In this document: positions 38,171 to 47,745 of the stretch, in pieces
How the letters are laid out: the number at the start of each line of letters is the position of its first letter
How positions within the stretch are numbered: position 1 is the first letter of the stretch
NCBI RefSeq assembly: GCF_050624435.1
Contig: NC_134536.1
Location: 128,348,758 to 128,412,757, forward strand
DNA: 64,000 bases
Origin: Tenrec ecaudatus
Lineage: Eukaryota > Chordata > Mammalia > Afrosoricida > Tenrecidae
Direction: 5' to 3'
The notes under the pieces: generated by a model
Seen by the model: only the letters and a program-made list of their open reading frames with translations
What the model was told of the DNA's origin: nothing
Database searches by the model: none
Made by a program: the position numbers and the translations under genes

Positions 38171-41100
38171 CTAGTGGAAGCCTTTAAGTGTCACTGGGGC
38201 CTGGAACCAGATGTAATCCTCCCAAGCTGTGGTTGGGATGGGTGGCCTGCCACAGGACAGGGTCACAGTCAGCTTGTGGCCCCGGCTGGGCACTCGGTAG
38301 TTGAGCTTGGGTCGGAACCAATCCTCCTCACAGTCTCGATGCCCCATGGCCATAATGATGACGCCCATGAGAGGAGGAGCCTGCAGCTCGCTGAAGGCAT
38401 CAGCCATGAAAATGGCTCGGAAGAGGCGGCGCAGACAAGCCGCTGTGTTGATGCTCTGCTCCATGCTGTCAGGGACGAGTCGGGACAAGTCGAGCTCGTA
38501 GAACTCCTTGGGGCTTAGGACACTGCCCCCCAGGAGGATCAGCACTCGGGGTACTAGTGTCCGGGCAAAGAGGCTTTCCAGGTGACTGAAGACGCTCTCC
38601 AGTTCAGCCAGGGCTTGTTGGCACATCCTGCTGCTCGTCTCCGCGGCGGTCCAGGGTTTCTTCCTCACCACGTCTTCCGCCTGTGGGAGAGAAAGACAAG
38701 TCAGGGGGCGTTACTGCCCCAGTGAGAACTCTTTCCCAGTCACTGGGTTTCATCAGAGGGCCTTCTATCAAAAGGGAGAGCGTCTGCATAGTACAAAATC
38801 TCAATTCTCCCCGTGCCTTCATGTGCAAAGACGCTGCTCCACACCCAGAAGGGCATCCAGAAAGAGACCATTCACACAGTCAGGGGGAGGCGGTGGCATG
38901 GCAGAGGGGATAACCGGGATGGATGTGGCATGGTCTACTAATGGTGATTCTGGATCGGGCTTTCCAGTCAAACAGAGCAAACTACTCTCCTGTTCAGTGG
39001 TGCTCCCACCTGAATGACGGAGTGGGAGGAAAAACCAAAAGGCCAAACTCACTGCCATCAAGCAGATTCAGACTAGTTTCTATGGCTGGAACTCTTTACA
39101 GAAGTAGAAAGCCTTGTCTTTCTCACAAGGAGCAGCTGGTGGATTCAAGCTGCTGCCCTTGGGCTGAGCAGCCCAGCAAACGTAACCTCTTACTCCACCA
39201 GGGATGCTTGAGAGGAAAGGCGTCCATGAAGAAAGAGCAGGAAAGAAAGAGACACACTCCCAAGGGCAAAGAGAACTGGAGAGGAGACACGGTGACCACG
39301 GGGCAGCTACAAATGTTTAGAAAGTAGAAAACTGATGGAAGGGTCTGAGTTCACAAAGAGACTATCAAGGGCAGGCAGAGGACCCCCATCAGAAACAAGC
39401 CAGTTCATCCTGCCGAACCCCAGAGGGCTCAAGAATGGGCAGTACTGGGCATTGCAGAAGGCAAGAGTGAACAGAGGGAGCTGGGTGGAAATCTGTGCCA
39501 AGCCCCCTAAGACTGCCTGCCAAGCCCCCAATCCCCAGAGAAGCCTGATGTTTGGGGTCCCCCCGACAAAGAAGCCACCAGGTTCCCCACCCAATCTCCT
39601 TAGAGTGAAGTCCATCAGCTCACAAGGCCCAACCACACACACAGCTTCCAATCACCTTCCAAGGACTTATTTTTAACTATCCCCCAGGCTCGGACTGAAC
39701 CAAGATGCTAGCCAGCAGCCAAAATGAAAGGGGCAAGGAATCTGGCAGAAATGGAGACATGCCAAGTAACAGAGGGGAAATAATGAAGAAAAAAAAAACA
39801 TTAAAAAACACTGCACCATACTAGGCTCAAGTAAGAGAAGTCATACAGCAAGGAGAATGGGGTCTATTCAAATGAAGCACACACCAATCACTCAGGTGTT
39901 AAGAGCATAAAGTCCAGTTAGTCTCTCAGAGCACAGAAAGACAAAAAAGGCACGGAGCTGAAACTGTGGAGACAAAAGATACCAGAAGAGTCAGTTCAGG
40001 AAGTCAGGAATATAACACACCACCCGAGTTTCGTAAAGAGAAATCAAGAACACTCAGGGAGACTGCAGTGGGTGAATGTGAAGTGGGGCGGGGTGGGGGG
40101 GGGCGGGGGCCGCACTTACAGTTCCTGAAGATTTTTCCCTGCCATGAGTGGGCATCGATTCATCCCCTCATCTCCTCGATGGCAGGGAGTTTGAGCGACC
40201 ACACTGGGAAACCCACGGGATGGATTGACACTGCAGTAATGGGCACAGGGCCAGCGTGAGGATGGCACAGGACCGGCAGGGCTTTGTTCCGCTGTGTATC
40301 TATCGGGTCGCTATGGGTCCGACCAACTCGATGGCCCCTAACCACAGTGACTGAGCACCACAACGTTTGCCCATCCTCTTTCCGCGAGCGCGCCTACCTG
40401 CGCAGGTTTCCGGTAGAAGTGCTTCAGCTGCTCATAGGGCAGGGGGAGTTGCTGGCGCTGATACATGATATGCTTTATAAGTTCGCAAGTGAACCGACAG
40501 CAGCCTTCCGGGCTCACGGGCCCGGGAAACACAACAGGCACCATGGGACAAAAGCGTTCCGGAGAGCTGAGCGGTCCTGGGGCGGCGGCGCTCCCCAGCA
40601 GTTCCACCTGCGGGCCGTGGGTCTCCTCGGCTTTCTCACACCACTCCGACTCTGGCGTGTCGACAGGGGGAGAGGGCGAAACGCCCGGCGCAAGGGCTCG
40701 AGTCAGGTTCACTCCCTTCCGGCCACCAGATCTGTCACCACCGCGCAGTGGACAGCCGGACACGCACACACCGGCTCCCCCCGCCCCGCCCCGCGGCCTC
40801 TAGTGTGGACCGTGACAGCGAGGGGGTTCCGGAACCCGCTCGCCGCCCGCGTGGAAAGCGGCGGATCTTAGGGATCTGGGGCAGCGATTCCAAAGACAGT
40901 GGGGCCGAAGCGCCGAGAGCAAGAGGAGGGAGTGGGGGGCAGGAACCGGCCCGTGGCCGGGCCGTGGAGGGGAGCGGGTCACAGGGCGGAAGCCAGCAAG
41001 TGGGTGACAGGGCGACGGGCCGGAGAGAGGAAGGAGCGAGGGACAGGGGGTTGGGGTGAGCGGGCTGCCGGTGAGAAACGGGTCCTCACGGCTCCTGGAG

Positions 41101-41172
41101 CTCCGGCACCCACGCCTTACCTGGGACTGCGGCCGGGGACAGCGCTTCCGGCTCCGGCTCCGGCGCCGCCAT
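38171..41172 (-). CDS. MAD2L1BP: MAD2L1BP (p31comet), MAD2-binding checkpoint-silencing protein (complete, 3 exons)
   Basis: p31comet is a HORMA-like adaptor. It binds closed MAD2 and, with TRIP13, dismantles the mitotic checkpoint complex, so the spindle checkpoint can be switched off. Coding exons: 41172-41121, 40651-40398, 38680-38171; GT/AG junctions; 816 nt, 271 aa, against 274 in human as I recall. The protein starts MAAPEPEPEALSPAAVP. It has the block CRFTCELIKHIMYQRQQLP in exon 2. Exon 3 holds most of the fold, with RTLVPRVLILLGG, FRAIFMADAFSELQAPPL and a C-terminal segment RPPIPTTAWEDYIWFQAP. In human the equivalent C-terminal tail acts as a safety-belt-like strand. The start lies in a CpG island shared with no other visible gene; GTPBP2 runs the other way 8.9 kb upstream. 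An alternative upstream first exon known in human was not found here. Confidence 0.95.
39040..39212 (-). mobile_element. AfroSINE copy
   Basis: Reverse-strand SINE from actgccatcaagcagattcag through agaagtagaaagccttgtctt to the head end ctccaccagggatgctt. In MAD2L1BP intron 2. Confidence 0.75.
40205..40345 (+). mobile_element. BovB/RTE LINE 3' tail
   Basis: gggatggattgacactgcag...gaggatggcacaggaccggcaggg...tctatcgggtcgctatgggt...caactcgatggcccctaac. The first half is RTE 3' tail and the last 40 bp are the same tail sequence that ends AfroSINEs. In MAD2L1BP intron 2, about 50 bp from exon 2. Confidence 0.7.
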
Positions 41173-41330
41173 GACGACCTCCTCCCCCCGCGCCCTGCAG
41201 TTTGAATGCGCGCCCCGCGGGGCATCATGGGACGCCTGCGCCTCCCGTCGGGATTGGCCGGGCAGGAGGAGGGCGGTGAAAGAGGCCGAAGGTGGGAGGG
41301 GTGGGCGCCGCGCTACCTCCCTAAGCCATC
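40380..41330 (-). promoter_or_regulatory. CpG-rich promoter region of MAD2L1BP
   Basis: CpG dinucleotides are dense from exon 2 through intron 1 and exon 1 to about 41330. CGCTTCCGG (41140-41148) just downstream of the ATG resembles an ETS core read in reverse. There is no TATA box. The island ends abruptly where a SINE begins near 41325. Confidence 0.65.
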
Positions 41331-41440
41331 CAATCGGTCACGACTCAGAGCGACACCCCCCCCCCCAATGAAGTAGGCCTGCCCTGGGGGTTCCGAAGAC
41401 TGGAACTATTTATAGGAGTCGAAAGCCCTGTCTTTCGCCC
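41325..41440 (-). mobile_element. AfroSINE 3' fragment bordering the MAD2L1BP CpG island
   Basis: aatcggtcacgactcagagcg is the reversed tail; ggagtcgaaagccctgtctt is the middle. A C-run interrupts the body. Confidence 0.55.
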
Positions 41441-41679
41441 TCTCCCACCCTAATCGACACCCAGCCTCTCCTTCCCGCAGTACCCGCTGATCGCTGCCTC
41501 CCGAAGCACACCTGCCTGTGCTCTCTGTTCACTGCACCTACTTCGTGCCGACTTTGCCCTAGCTGCTGGAGACCCAGATGCGCACTCGACGCTGGCCCTA
41601 CTTTCAAGGGGTTCATGGCCTTTCTATGCAATGCAGTGTGATGATGAATTATACCATACACGGGCTATGGAAGCAAAGA

Positions 41680-41870
41680 ATAGGGGCATCTAAGTGATTA
41701 GCGCGTTTGGCTGCGATCCGAAGAGCTGGCAGTTCGAAACCAACCGCAGCTCCGCAAGAGAAAGCCTTGGCTTTCTACACCTGTAAACAATTACTGTCTT
41801 GCAAACCCACTGTTGGGGGCAAGGGGGGTTGCTTTGAATCAGCATCGCTGGATGGCAGTCAGTTGTTTGT
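41680..41870 (+). mobile_element. AfroSINE copy (tail diverged)
   Basis: Sense head with tRNA-like boxes tgattagcgcgtttggctg and ggcagttcgaaaccaaccg, then ctccgcaagagaaagccttgg. The 3' tail is reduced to gaatcagcatcgctggatgg. Confidence 0.75.
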
Positions 41871-42585
41871 TTAACCCTGATGGGGACGGGGGAGGGCGGC
41901 CCCAGAGGAAACTAGGCCAACGAAGCTGGCACCGCAGAATGGGTACATGAGCCAAGTAAAGAGAATGACCTACTGTTGCAGACCTTGAAAGACAAGGGCA
42001 TGCCCGTTTCAAGAAATGAAGGAACACAGATTATGAATAGTTTGAGCTGGGGCATGGCAGGACCTGGCCTTACCTTGATCCTGTAAAGGAGGGGGAGGTT
42101 TGAAGGCTTTAAACGGGGTGTGGCATGATTACATTTTAATAAACCAATAGTCTCTTTACTGATCCATCGGATTACAAGAAGAATACGAGCAGAAGCAGAG
42201 ACACCAGAGGAGGTACAGATACGTTCGAGGTAGGGACTGCAATTACCCAAGTTCAAGAAAGACACTCTGAGGAAACAAACCACAGGAGGGTGGGCAGACT
42301 TGAGTGAACTCTAAGGATGTTGGTTGAGTTTGATGTCTCCATAGGATTGAAAAATAAAGGTGTTCAGGAAAGTCATTTGGGATAGAAGCATGTATTTGAA
42401 GGTTATCAATATTGCTGTAGATAAGGTCACTGCAGAGAACTATGTAGAATTCAGGATGTGTGCAGCCAGGATCCTGAAGACATGATTACTTAGAGGATTC
42501 TCAGAAAGCGAGAACACATGGAAAATACTAATAAGTAGCCAGAGAGGAATTAAAAAGTAGGCAAATGTTGGATAAAAAAAAAAAA

Positions 42586-42640
42586 GAGCCTGCCATCAAG
42601 TCGATAAAGACTCATAACCAAGACAAGAGGGTGATGCAGG
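42586..42640 (-). mobile_element. AfroSINE tail fragment
   Basis: gcctgccatcaagtcgataaa is the reversed SINE tail, preceded by an A-run. Only about 50 bp are recognisable. Confidence 0.45.
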
Positions 42641-42644
42641 AAGT

Positions 42645-42960
42645 AGAGTAGGTCAAAACATACCATCAACGTGATGATTCACACAGTATGGTATTGACTC
42701 AGGGATAAACAAACCAATAAACCAGAACAGAGTTCAGAAATAAGCCTATGTTATGTGAGGATCCTCATGTGAAGGTTGATTTCCTAAGCAACTATAAAGT
42801 TAGTTCCTACCCTTCACAAGGGTAAATTCTAGATGGATTTAAAGATCTAAACATTGTTTTAAGATCTAAAGATAAAAAGCAACTCTCAAAACTACTAGAA
42901 AAATATTGGAGAATTATGTAATTTGTAATATAGGTGGTGACTAGCTGTGATCCTTAACCA
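42645..42960 (+). mobile_element. L1 ORF2 C-terminal fragment
   Basis: gtatggtattgactcaggga...accagaacagagttcagaaat...ctagatggatttaaagatcta...ctcaaaactactagaaaaatat matches, with changes, the end of mammalian L1 ORF2. The frame is broken. Confidence 0.65.
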
Positions 42961-43097
42961 GAACAACACGGAAAGGAAGAATGTTAAGTCTGAGTTTAAA
43001 GTGTAGGAAAGGCACTGTATACAATCTTAACTGACACTGTAACTCCGTACTAGAAACAATGTTTGCAAAAGGTTAATAGTCATCATGTACCTATTTA

Positions 43098-43121
43098 CAC
43101 ACACACACACACACACACACG
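43098..43121 (+). repeat. (AC)n microsatellite
   Basis: About twelve AC units between tttacac and gcacatat. Confidence 0.85.
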
Positions 43122-43199
43122 CACATATACATTGAGGAGGCTTAACAAGATTTCTGGGAAAACATAGTTAAAAGAGAATGCTTTTGTTAGGTGCCCTCA

Positions 43200-43800
43200 A
43201 ATTGTTTTCTTTTTTTTTTTTCCAAATTGTTTTCAACTCATGAAGCCCCCATATGCAGTAGAAAGAAACACTTGCAGCTCCTGCCTCCATCCTCACAATT
43301 GCTACTTTTGAGCTCATTGTTGCAGCTACTGTGTCAATTCATCTTGTTCAAGGTCTTTATCAAGCCTGAGGCCCTTCTCTAAGAACTGGTCCTTCCTATT
43401 AACAGGCCCAAAGTACGAGAGCTGACCTCTTGCCATCTCCACTTTTAAGGAACATCCCAGCTGTACTTCGTCCAAGGCAGATGTTTGTTCTCCTGGCTGT
43501 CCAGGGAACAGGCAGAGTTTTTTTTGTCAATATCATATTTCAAAGGTATCAACTGTTCCTTTGGTCTTCCTTCAGTCACAGGCACATTAGTTCTCACAGT
43601 GACCTCTTAGCACTTTAAAGGGGGTTTCTGCAGATTTGCCCAATATGATTGAGTTCGTGATCGCTACTTCCATGAGTATTGATAGTGCGTCCAAGGTGAA
43701 TGAAGTCCTTGACAACTTTCATCTTTTCTCCATTTACCATGTTGTTGTTTACCAGTTGGGAAGATTTGTGTTTGGTTTTACATTATGGTATAATCCATAC
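43200..43800 (-). mobile_element. BovB/RTE LINE ORF2 3' portion (antisense, decayed)
   Basis: The antisense of this stretch reads as the BovB reverse-transcriptase C-terminal region. The plus strand has ctgtgtcaattcatcttgttc, ggccc-aaagtacgagagctgac, ccacttttaaggaacatcccagc and tttgcccaatatgattgagtt, in the expected order. Many breaks. Confidence 0.75.
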
Positions 43801-43859
43801 CGAAGGTTTAGCTTAATTCATAACTTCCAGCACCACAGTAACATGCAAGGCACCACAAT

Positions 43860-43861
<2 letters not shown>

Positions 43862-43899
<38 letters not shown>
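43862..43899 (+). repeat. (GT)n microsatellite
   Basis: A pure run of 19 GT units at the edge of the antisense BovB copy. Confidence 0.9.
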
Positions 43900-43903
<4 letters not shown>

Positions 43904-44009
43904 CAGATACCACAGCCAGGCACCTCACAGGTATCTTATAATTTTTCTAGGAAACTAAATATACAGGGGCAGGAGTGGTGGTGGGGTGGGGTGGGGGTGG
44001 CAGGTGCAT

Positions 44010-44083
44010 GGAGCTTCAAAAAGTGTGTAGAAAGGTGGAGTTCAAAGAGAATGGAGTTTTTCTACACGCTCTTTGAAGTCCCC
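44010..44083. mobile_element. Mariner-type palindromic miniature element
   Basis: The left arm agcttcaaaaagtgtgtagaa pairs with the right arm ttctacacgctctttgaagt around a short centre. It belongs to the same type as the element at 11714 and keeps longer, cleaner arms. Confidence 0.6.
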
Positions 44084-44271
44084 TTGTTCCACCTTCCATC
44101 TCCTAGGACTCTGAGCTCCTGGATATCCATCCTTGGTTAGGCCACTTCTCTGCCAGCCTTCTTCATTCATGTCTGTGGTAGGTCAGGCTATTTAGGAATA
44201 AGACATTAGGATGGGCCATCACCTCCTATCTCTAAAAAGAAGGTCTCCACTTAGGAGGCAAGGCATTTGAG

Positions 44272-44375
44272 ATAAACCAACTGCCATCTAGTTGATTTCA
44301 ATGCACAGGATCCCTGACGGGCAAAGTCCAACAGCTCCATTGGGTTTTCCAGGCAGTGCGTCTTGACGGAAGCAT
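44272..44375 (-). mobile_element. AfroSINE fragment (diverged)
   Basis: aactgccatctagttgatttc, then caacagctccattgggttttcc, matches the reversed tail and middle. Confidence 0.5.
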
Positions 44376-45712
44376 GCAGCCTCCGTTTTTCCCCCTGGAG
44401 CAGCTTCTAGCTATAGCCTGTGTGACTCCCACCAAACAACCCTTTTCTGATAGGGCAGAATAAGAGAAGGTACAAGAAGACACTGATAGGATTCGGCTGT
44501 GAGTGCTTGTTACCAGGATTCACTGTGACTGCCATTCCACCAGGTACAAAGGGAGTTGGTTGTCTAAGAAGCAGCTACCCAGCAAGAGAAGTGAGCCAGG
44601 ACTGGAGAGCATTCTTTTTATTTTTTCGAGCGCATTCTTGAGATCCTGAATCTGGTTTGTCTTTTGGGGGATCCAGCCCCACGGTCAAAGGGTTCCTAAG
44701 GAGCAGCATTCAAGAAGAAAGGAGTGCGATTCAAGAAGAAAAAGACGATCGGCAGCAAGGCAGAGGCTCGTTCTGATGTCAATCTCGGAACCGAGAGAGC
44801 GAATGTATTTTCCAATGGGTTTATCTAGTCGTGAGGCTTGCAAGCCTCCAGCAGGCACACGCGTAGTAGAGTGGGCAGATCATGGAGTGAGCCATGCATT
44901 TCCCTGAGCTCACCCCAGGGGAAGCAATCTATGTATGATCAGTATCAGAAGGGAGTTAGCAGTATTTTGGGTGGGACGGACAAAAGAATCTGATTGCTCT
45001 TTAAGATGAGCCTCCTCTGGGACCCGGGCGCAGAGTGAGCATCTTTTATGGTAGCACCTTCATGGAGGGCTGTTGTGGGGCATTGTTCAGTCTGAAGACC
45101 AGGCCAGAAGTTCAGGCCAGCTTCAGAAGGGGATGTGGAACAAGGGCTATCATTGTCAATGCCAATGGATTTTGGCTGAGCGTAGAGAATACCAGAAAGA
45201 CGTTCACTTGCTTTTTATTGAATGTCAAAACTTTCAATGATGTGGGTCAAAATAAACTATGGGTGACCTTGAGAATGAGAATTCCAGAACACTTCATTGA
45301 GCTCATGAAGAACCAGTACATGGATCAAGAGGCAGGTGTTTGAACCGAACAAGGGGATATTGCATGGTTTAAAACCAGGAAAGGTGTGCTTCACGGTTGT
45401 ATCTTCTTAACATGCTTAGTCTTTTTTTTTAAATCACACTATTCCTACTTACATTGTTATCTGTTACATTGTTATTCAACATAGAAAATATGAATACATT
45501 TAGAGTATTCCAATTAGGTAATTCCACGTTGATTTCATATTAGGTGTCCTACCCAATTTAACAAGGAATGGGTTTAGCATTCTTTTTGTGTCTTGTTATT
45601 GTTATAATAGTGATCATTCCTCTTTCTTTGGAAAAGAACATAATTTTTTTAAGAACATAATTTTTAAAAGGCTCTATAAAGCTGCTTACTGGCTTGAAGT
45701 GTTTTTTTTCTT

Positions 45713-46200
45713 TTTTTACATTTTATTAGGGACTCATACAACTCTTATGACAATCCATACATATACATACATCAATTGTATAAAGCACATCCACACATTC
45801 CCTGCCCCAATCATTCTCAAAGCATTTCCTCTCCACTTAAGCCCTTTGCATCAGGTCCTCTTTTTTTTTCCCCTCCCTCCCCTCTCCCCCCTCCCTCATG
45901 TGCCCTTGGTAATTTATACATCGTTATTTTGTCATATCTTGCCCTATCCGGAGTCTCCCTTCCCCCCCTTCTCTGCTGTCCCTCTCCCAGGGAACAGGTC
46001 ACATGTGGATCCTTGTAATCAGTTCCCCCTTTCCAACCCACTCACCCTCCACTCTCCAAGCATCGCCCCTCACACCCTTGGTCCTGAAGGTATCATCCAC
46101 CCTGGATTCCCTGTGCCTCCAGCCCTCATATGTACCAGTGTACAGCCTCTGCCCTATCCAGCCCTGCAAGGTAGAATTCGGATCATGGTAGTTGGGGGGG
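45713..46200 (-). mobile_element. Afrotherian L1-type 3' end (antisense, truncated at 5' side)
   Basis: Begins with a T-run and acattttattagggactcatac (reverse of the polyA signal side), continues through catcgttattttgtcatatct and ends at gtagaattcggatcatggtag. Same family as 32306. Forms an inverted pair with 46270-46615. Confidence 0.7.
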
Positions 46201-46269
46201 GAGGGGGTTGAAGTGTTTTAAAGATAGACAATAATCCATTCTTTCCACAAGGGTAAAAAAAATTAAGGT

Positions 46270-46615
46270 AATATTGAGAGTAGACATACCAGGAGGGGAA
46301 GGGAAAGGTGGCGGGTGATAGGGTGAACCGATCACAATGATCTACCTATAACCCCCTCCTAGGAGGATGGACAACAGAAAAGTGGGTGAAGGAAAATATG
46401 GGTCATGTATGATATGAGAAAATAATAATAATTTATAAATTATCAAGGGTTCATGGGGGAGGGAGAAGGGGAAAATGAAAAACTGATACCAAGGGCGCAA
46501 GGAGAATGAAAAGGTTTTGAGAATGATGAGGGCAACAAAGGTACGAATGTGCTTGACACAATGGATGGATGGATGGATTGGGATGGGTTGTAGGAGCCTC
46601 CAATAAAATGAGTTT
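46270..46615 (+). mobile_element. Afrotherian L1-type 3' end (sense, truncated at 5' side)
   Basis: gtgaaccgatcacaatgatct...agaaaagtgggtgaagg...taatttataaattatcaaggg...ccaataaaatgagtttaaag. It contains a short (ATGG)n run near the end. Confidence 0.7.
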
Positions 46616-46933
46616 AAAGAAACCCAAGGGGTTGGTGGAGGAGGGGATAGAGATGTTTGGGGAGATACGAAGGAGACGACCTAAAGAAGCTCAGGAAGGT
46701 AGAGTGTGGGATGGAAGCAATTTTACGATTTTTATATGATTGAGCTATGGAATGACATGAAATAGATATTAATACCTAATTACAGCAAATTAATTTTAAA
46801 CATTCAATTTTATTTTTTAAAATAAATCCAGGAATGAAAAAAATTAAGGTAAACATCTTACTATACTTATTCAATGTGTTTGCTGAGAAAATAATCTGAG
46901 AATCATATGAAGAACTGCAATCTGCAAATCTCC

Positions 46934-47177
46934 AACCTGTGCTATGCAGGTAACACAACCTTGCTTGTTGGATCACATGAAGAATGATGCAGCATTAAGA
47001 CAGGAGGAAGGCTTATTGACAGGAAGGCTTATTAACAACCTGTGCTATGCAGGTAACACAACCTTGCTTGTTGGATCACATGAAGAATGATGCAGCATTA
47101 AGACAGGAGGAAGGCTTATTGACAGGAAGGCTTATTAACAACCTGTGCTATGCAGGTAACACAACCTTGCTTGCTGA
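46934..47177 (+). repeat. 103-bp tandem repeat, about 2.4 copies
   Basis: The unit beginning aacctgtgctatgcaggtaac recurs at 46934, 47037 and 47140. The first two full units are identical by eye. The third is partial and runs on into the BovB body. Inside each unit aggaaggcttatt occurs twice. Confidence 0.9.
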
Positions 47178-47745
47178 AAGTGAGGGGGGCTTGAAGCCCT
47201 TGCTGATGAAGATAAGGATTACAGCCTTTGATATGTGAAGAAAACAAAAATCCTCACAACGGGACCAGTAGTTAGGTAGCATCTGGTAAACGGAGAAAAG
47301 ATTGAAGTTGTCAGGAATTTCACCTTGCTTGGATCCACCGTCAATGCTCATGGAGGTGGCATCCAAGAGATCAAAGAATGGGTGAATCTGCTCACAAGCC
47401 CTTCTGTAAAGTGTGGAAAACTCAAGCCTGTTCCTTTGAGGACTAAGGTGAGGCTGACCCACGCCATGGTCTTATATGCATGTGCAAGTTGGAAACTGAA
47501 TAAGGAAGCCTGAAGAAGAATCAATGCACTTGAATGATGGGGGAAAGAATATTGAGAGTACCGTGGACTGCCAAAAGAACAAGCAAGCCTGTCTTGGAAG
47601 AAGTACAGTCAGAATGCTCCTTTGAAGCGATGATGGTGGGACTTCATCTCACTTACTTTGGACAGGTTAGGAGAGACCAGATCTTTGAAAAGGACGCCAT
47701 GCTTGATAAAGTAGAGGGTCCGTGAAAAAGAAGAAGATCTGCCAT
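46934..47745 (+). mobile_element. BovB/RTE LINE ORF2 fragment
   Basis: Sense translations give NNLCYAGNTTLLAESE (BovB RT YADDTTLLAESE region, with G in place of the first active-site Asp), then SVKCGKLKPVPLRTKVRLTHA and ILRVPWTAKRTSKPVLEEVQ, hallmark BovB C-terminal motifs. Ends near gataaagtagagggtccgtga. The frame is broken at several points, so this is a dead copy. A 103-bp tandem duplication lies at its left end. Confidence 0.85.

Noticed and set aside
43098-43121. Repeat arrays in the window as CRISPR
   Set aside because: They are microsatellites or tandem duplications without spaced unique sequences, and the DNA is mammalian.
43636-43941. A 101-aa open frame ending in poly-Val/Cys
   Set aside because: It is antisense of BovB running into a (GT)n microsatellite.
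45640-45676. Direct repeat aagaacataattttt as a target-site duplication
   Set aside because: The two copies are adjacent with nothing inserted between them; simple slippage is more likely.
45588-46211. A 207-aa open frame
   Set aside because: It lies on the antisense strand of an L1-type 3' end with C/T-rich bias and has no domain; a chance frame.
46934-47745. Open frames here as a host gene
   Set aside because: The translations carry BovB reverse-transcriptase motifs and the frame is broken; it is a LINE relic.
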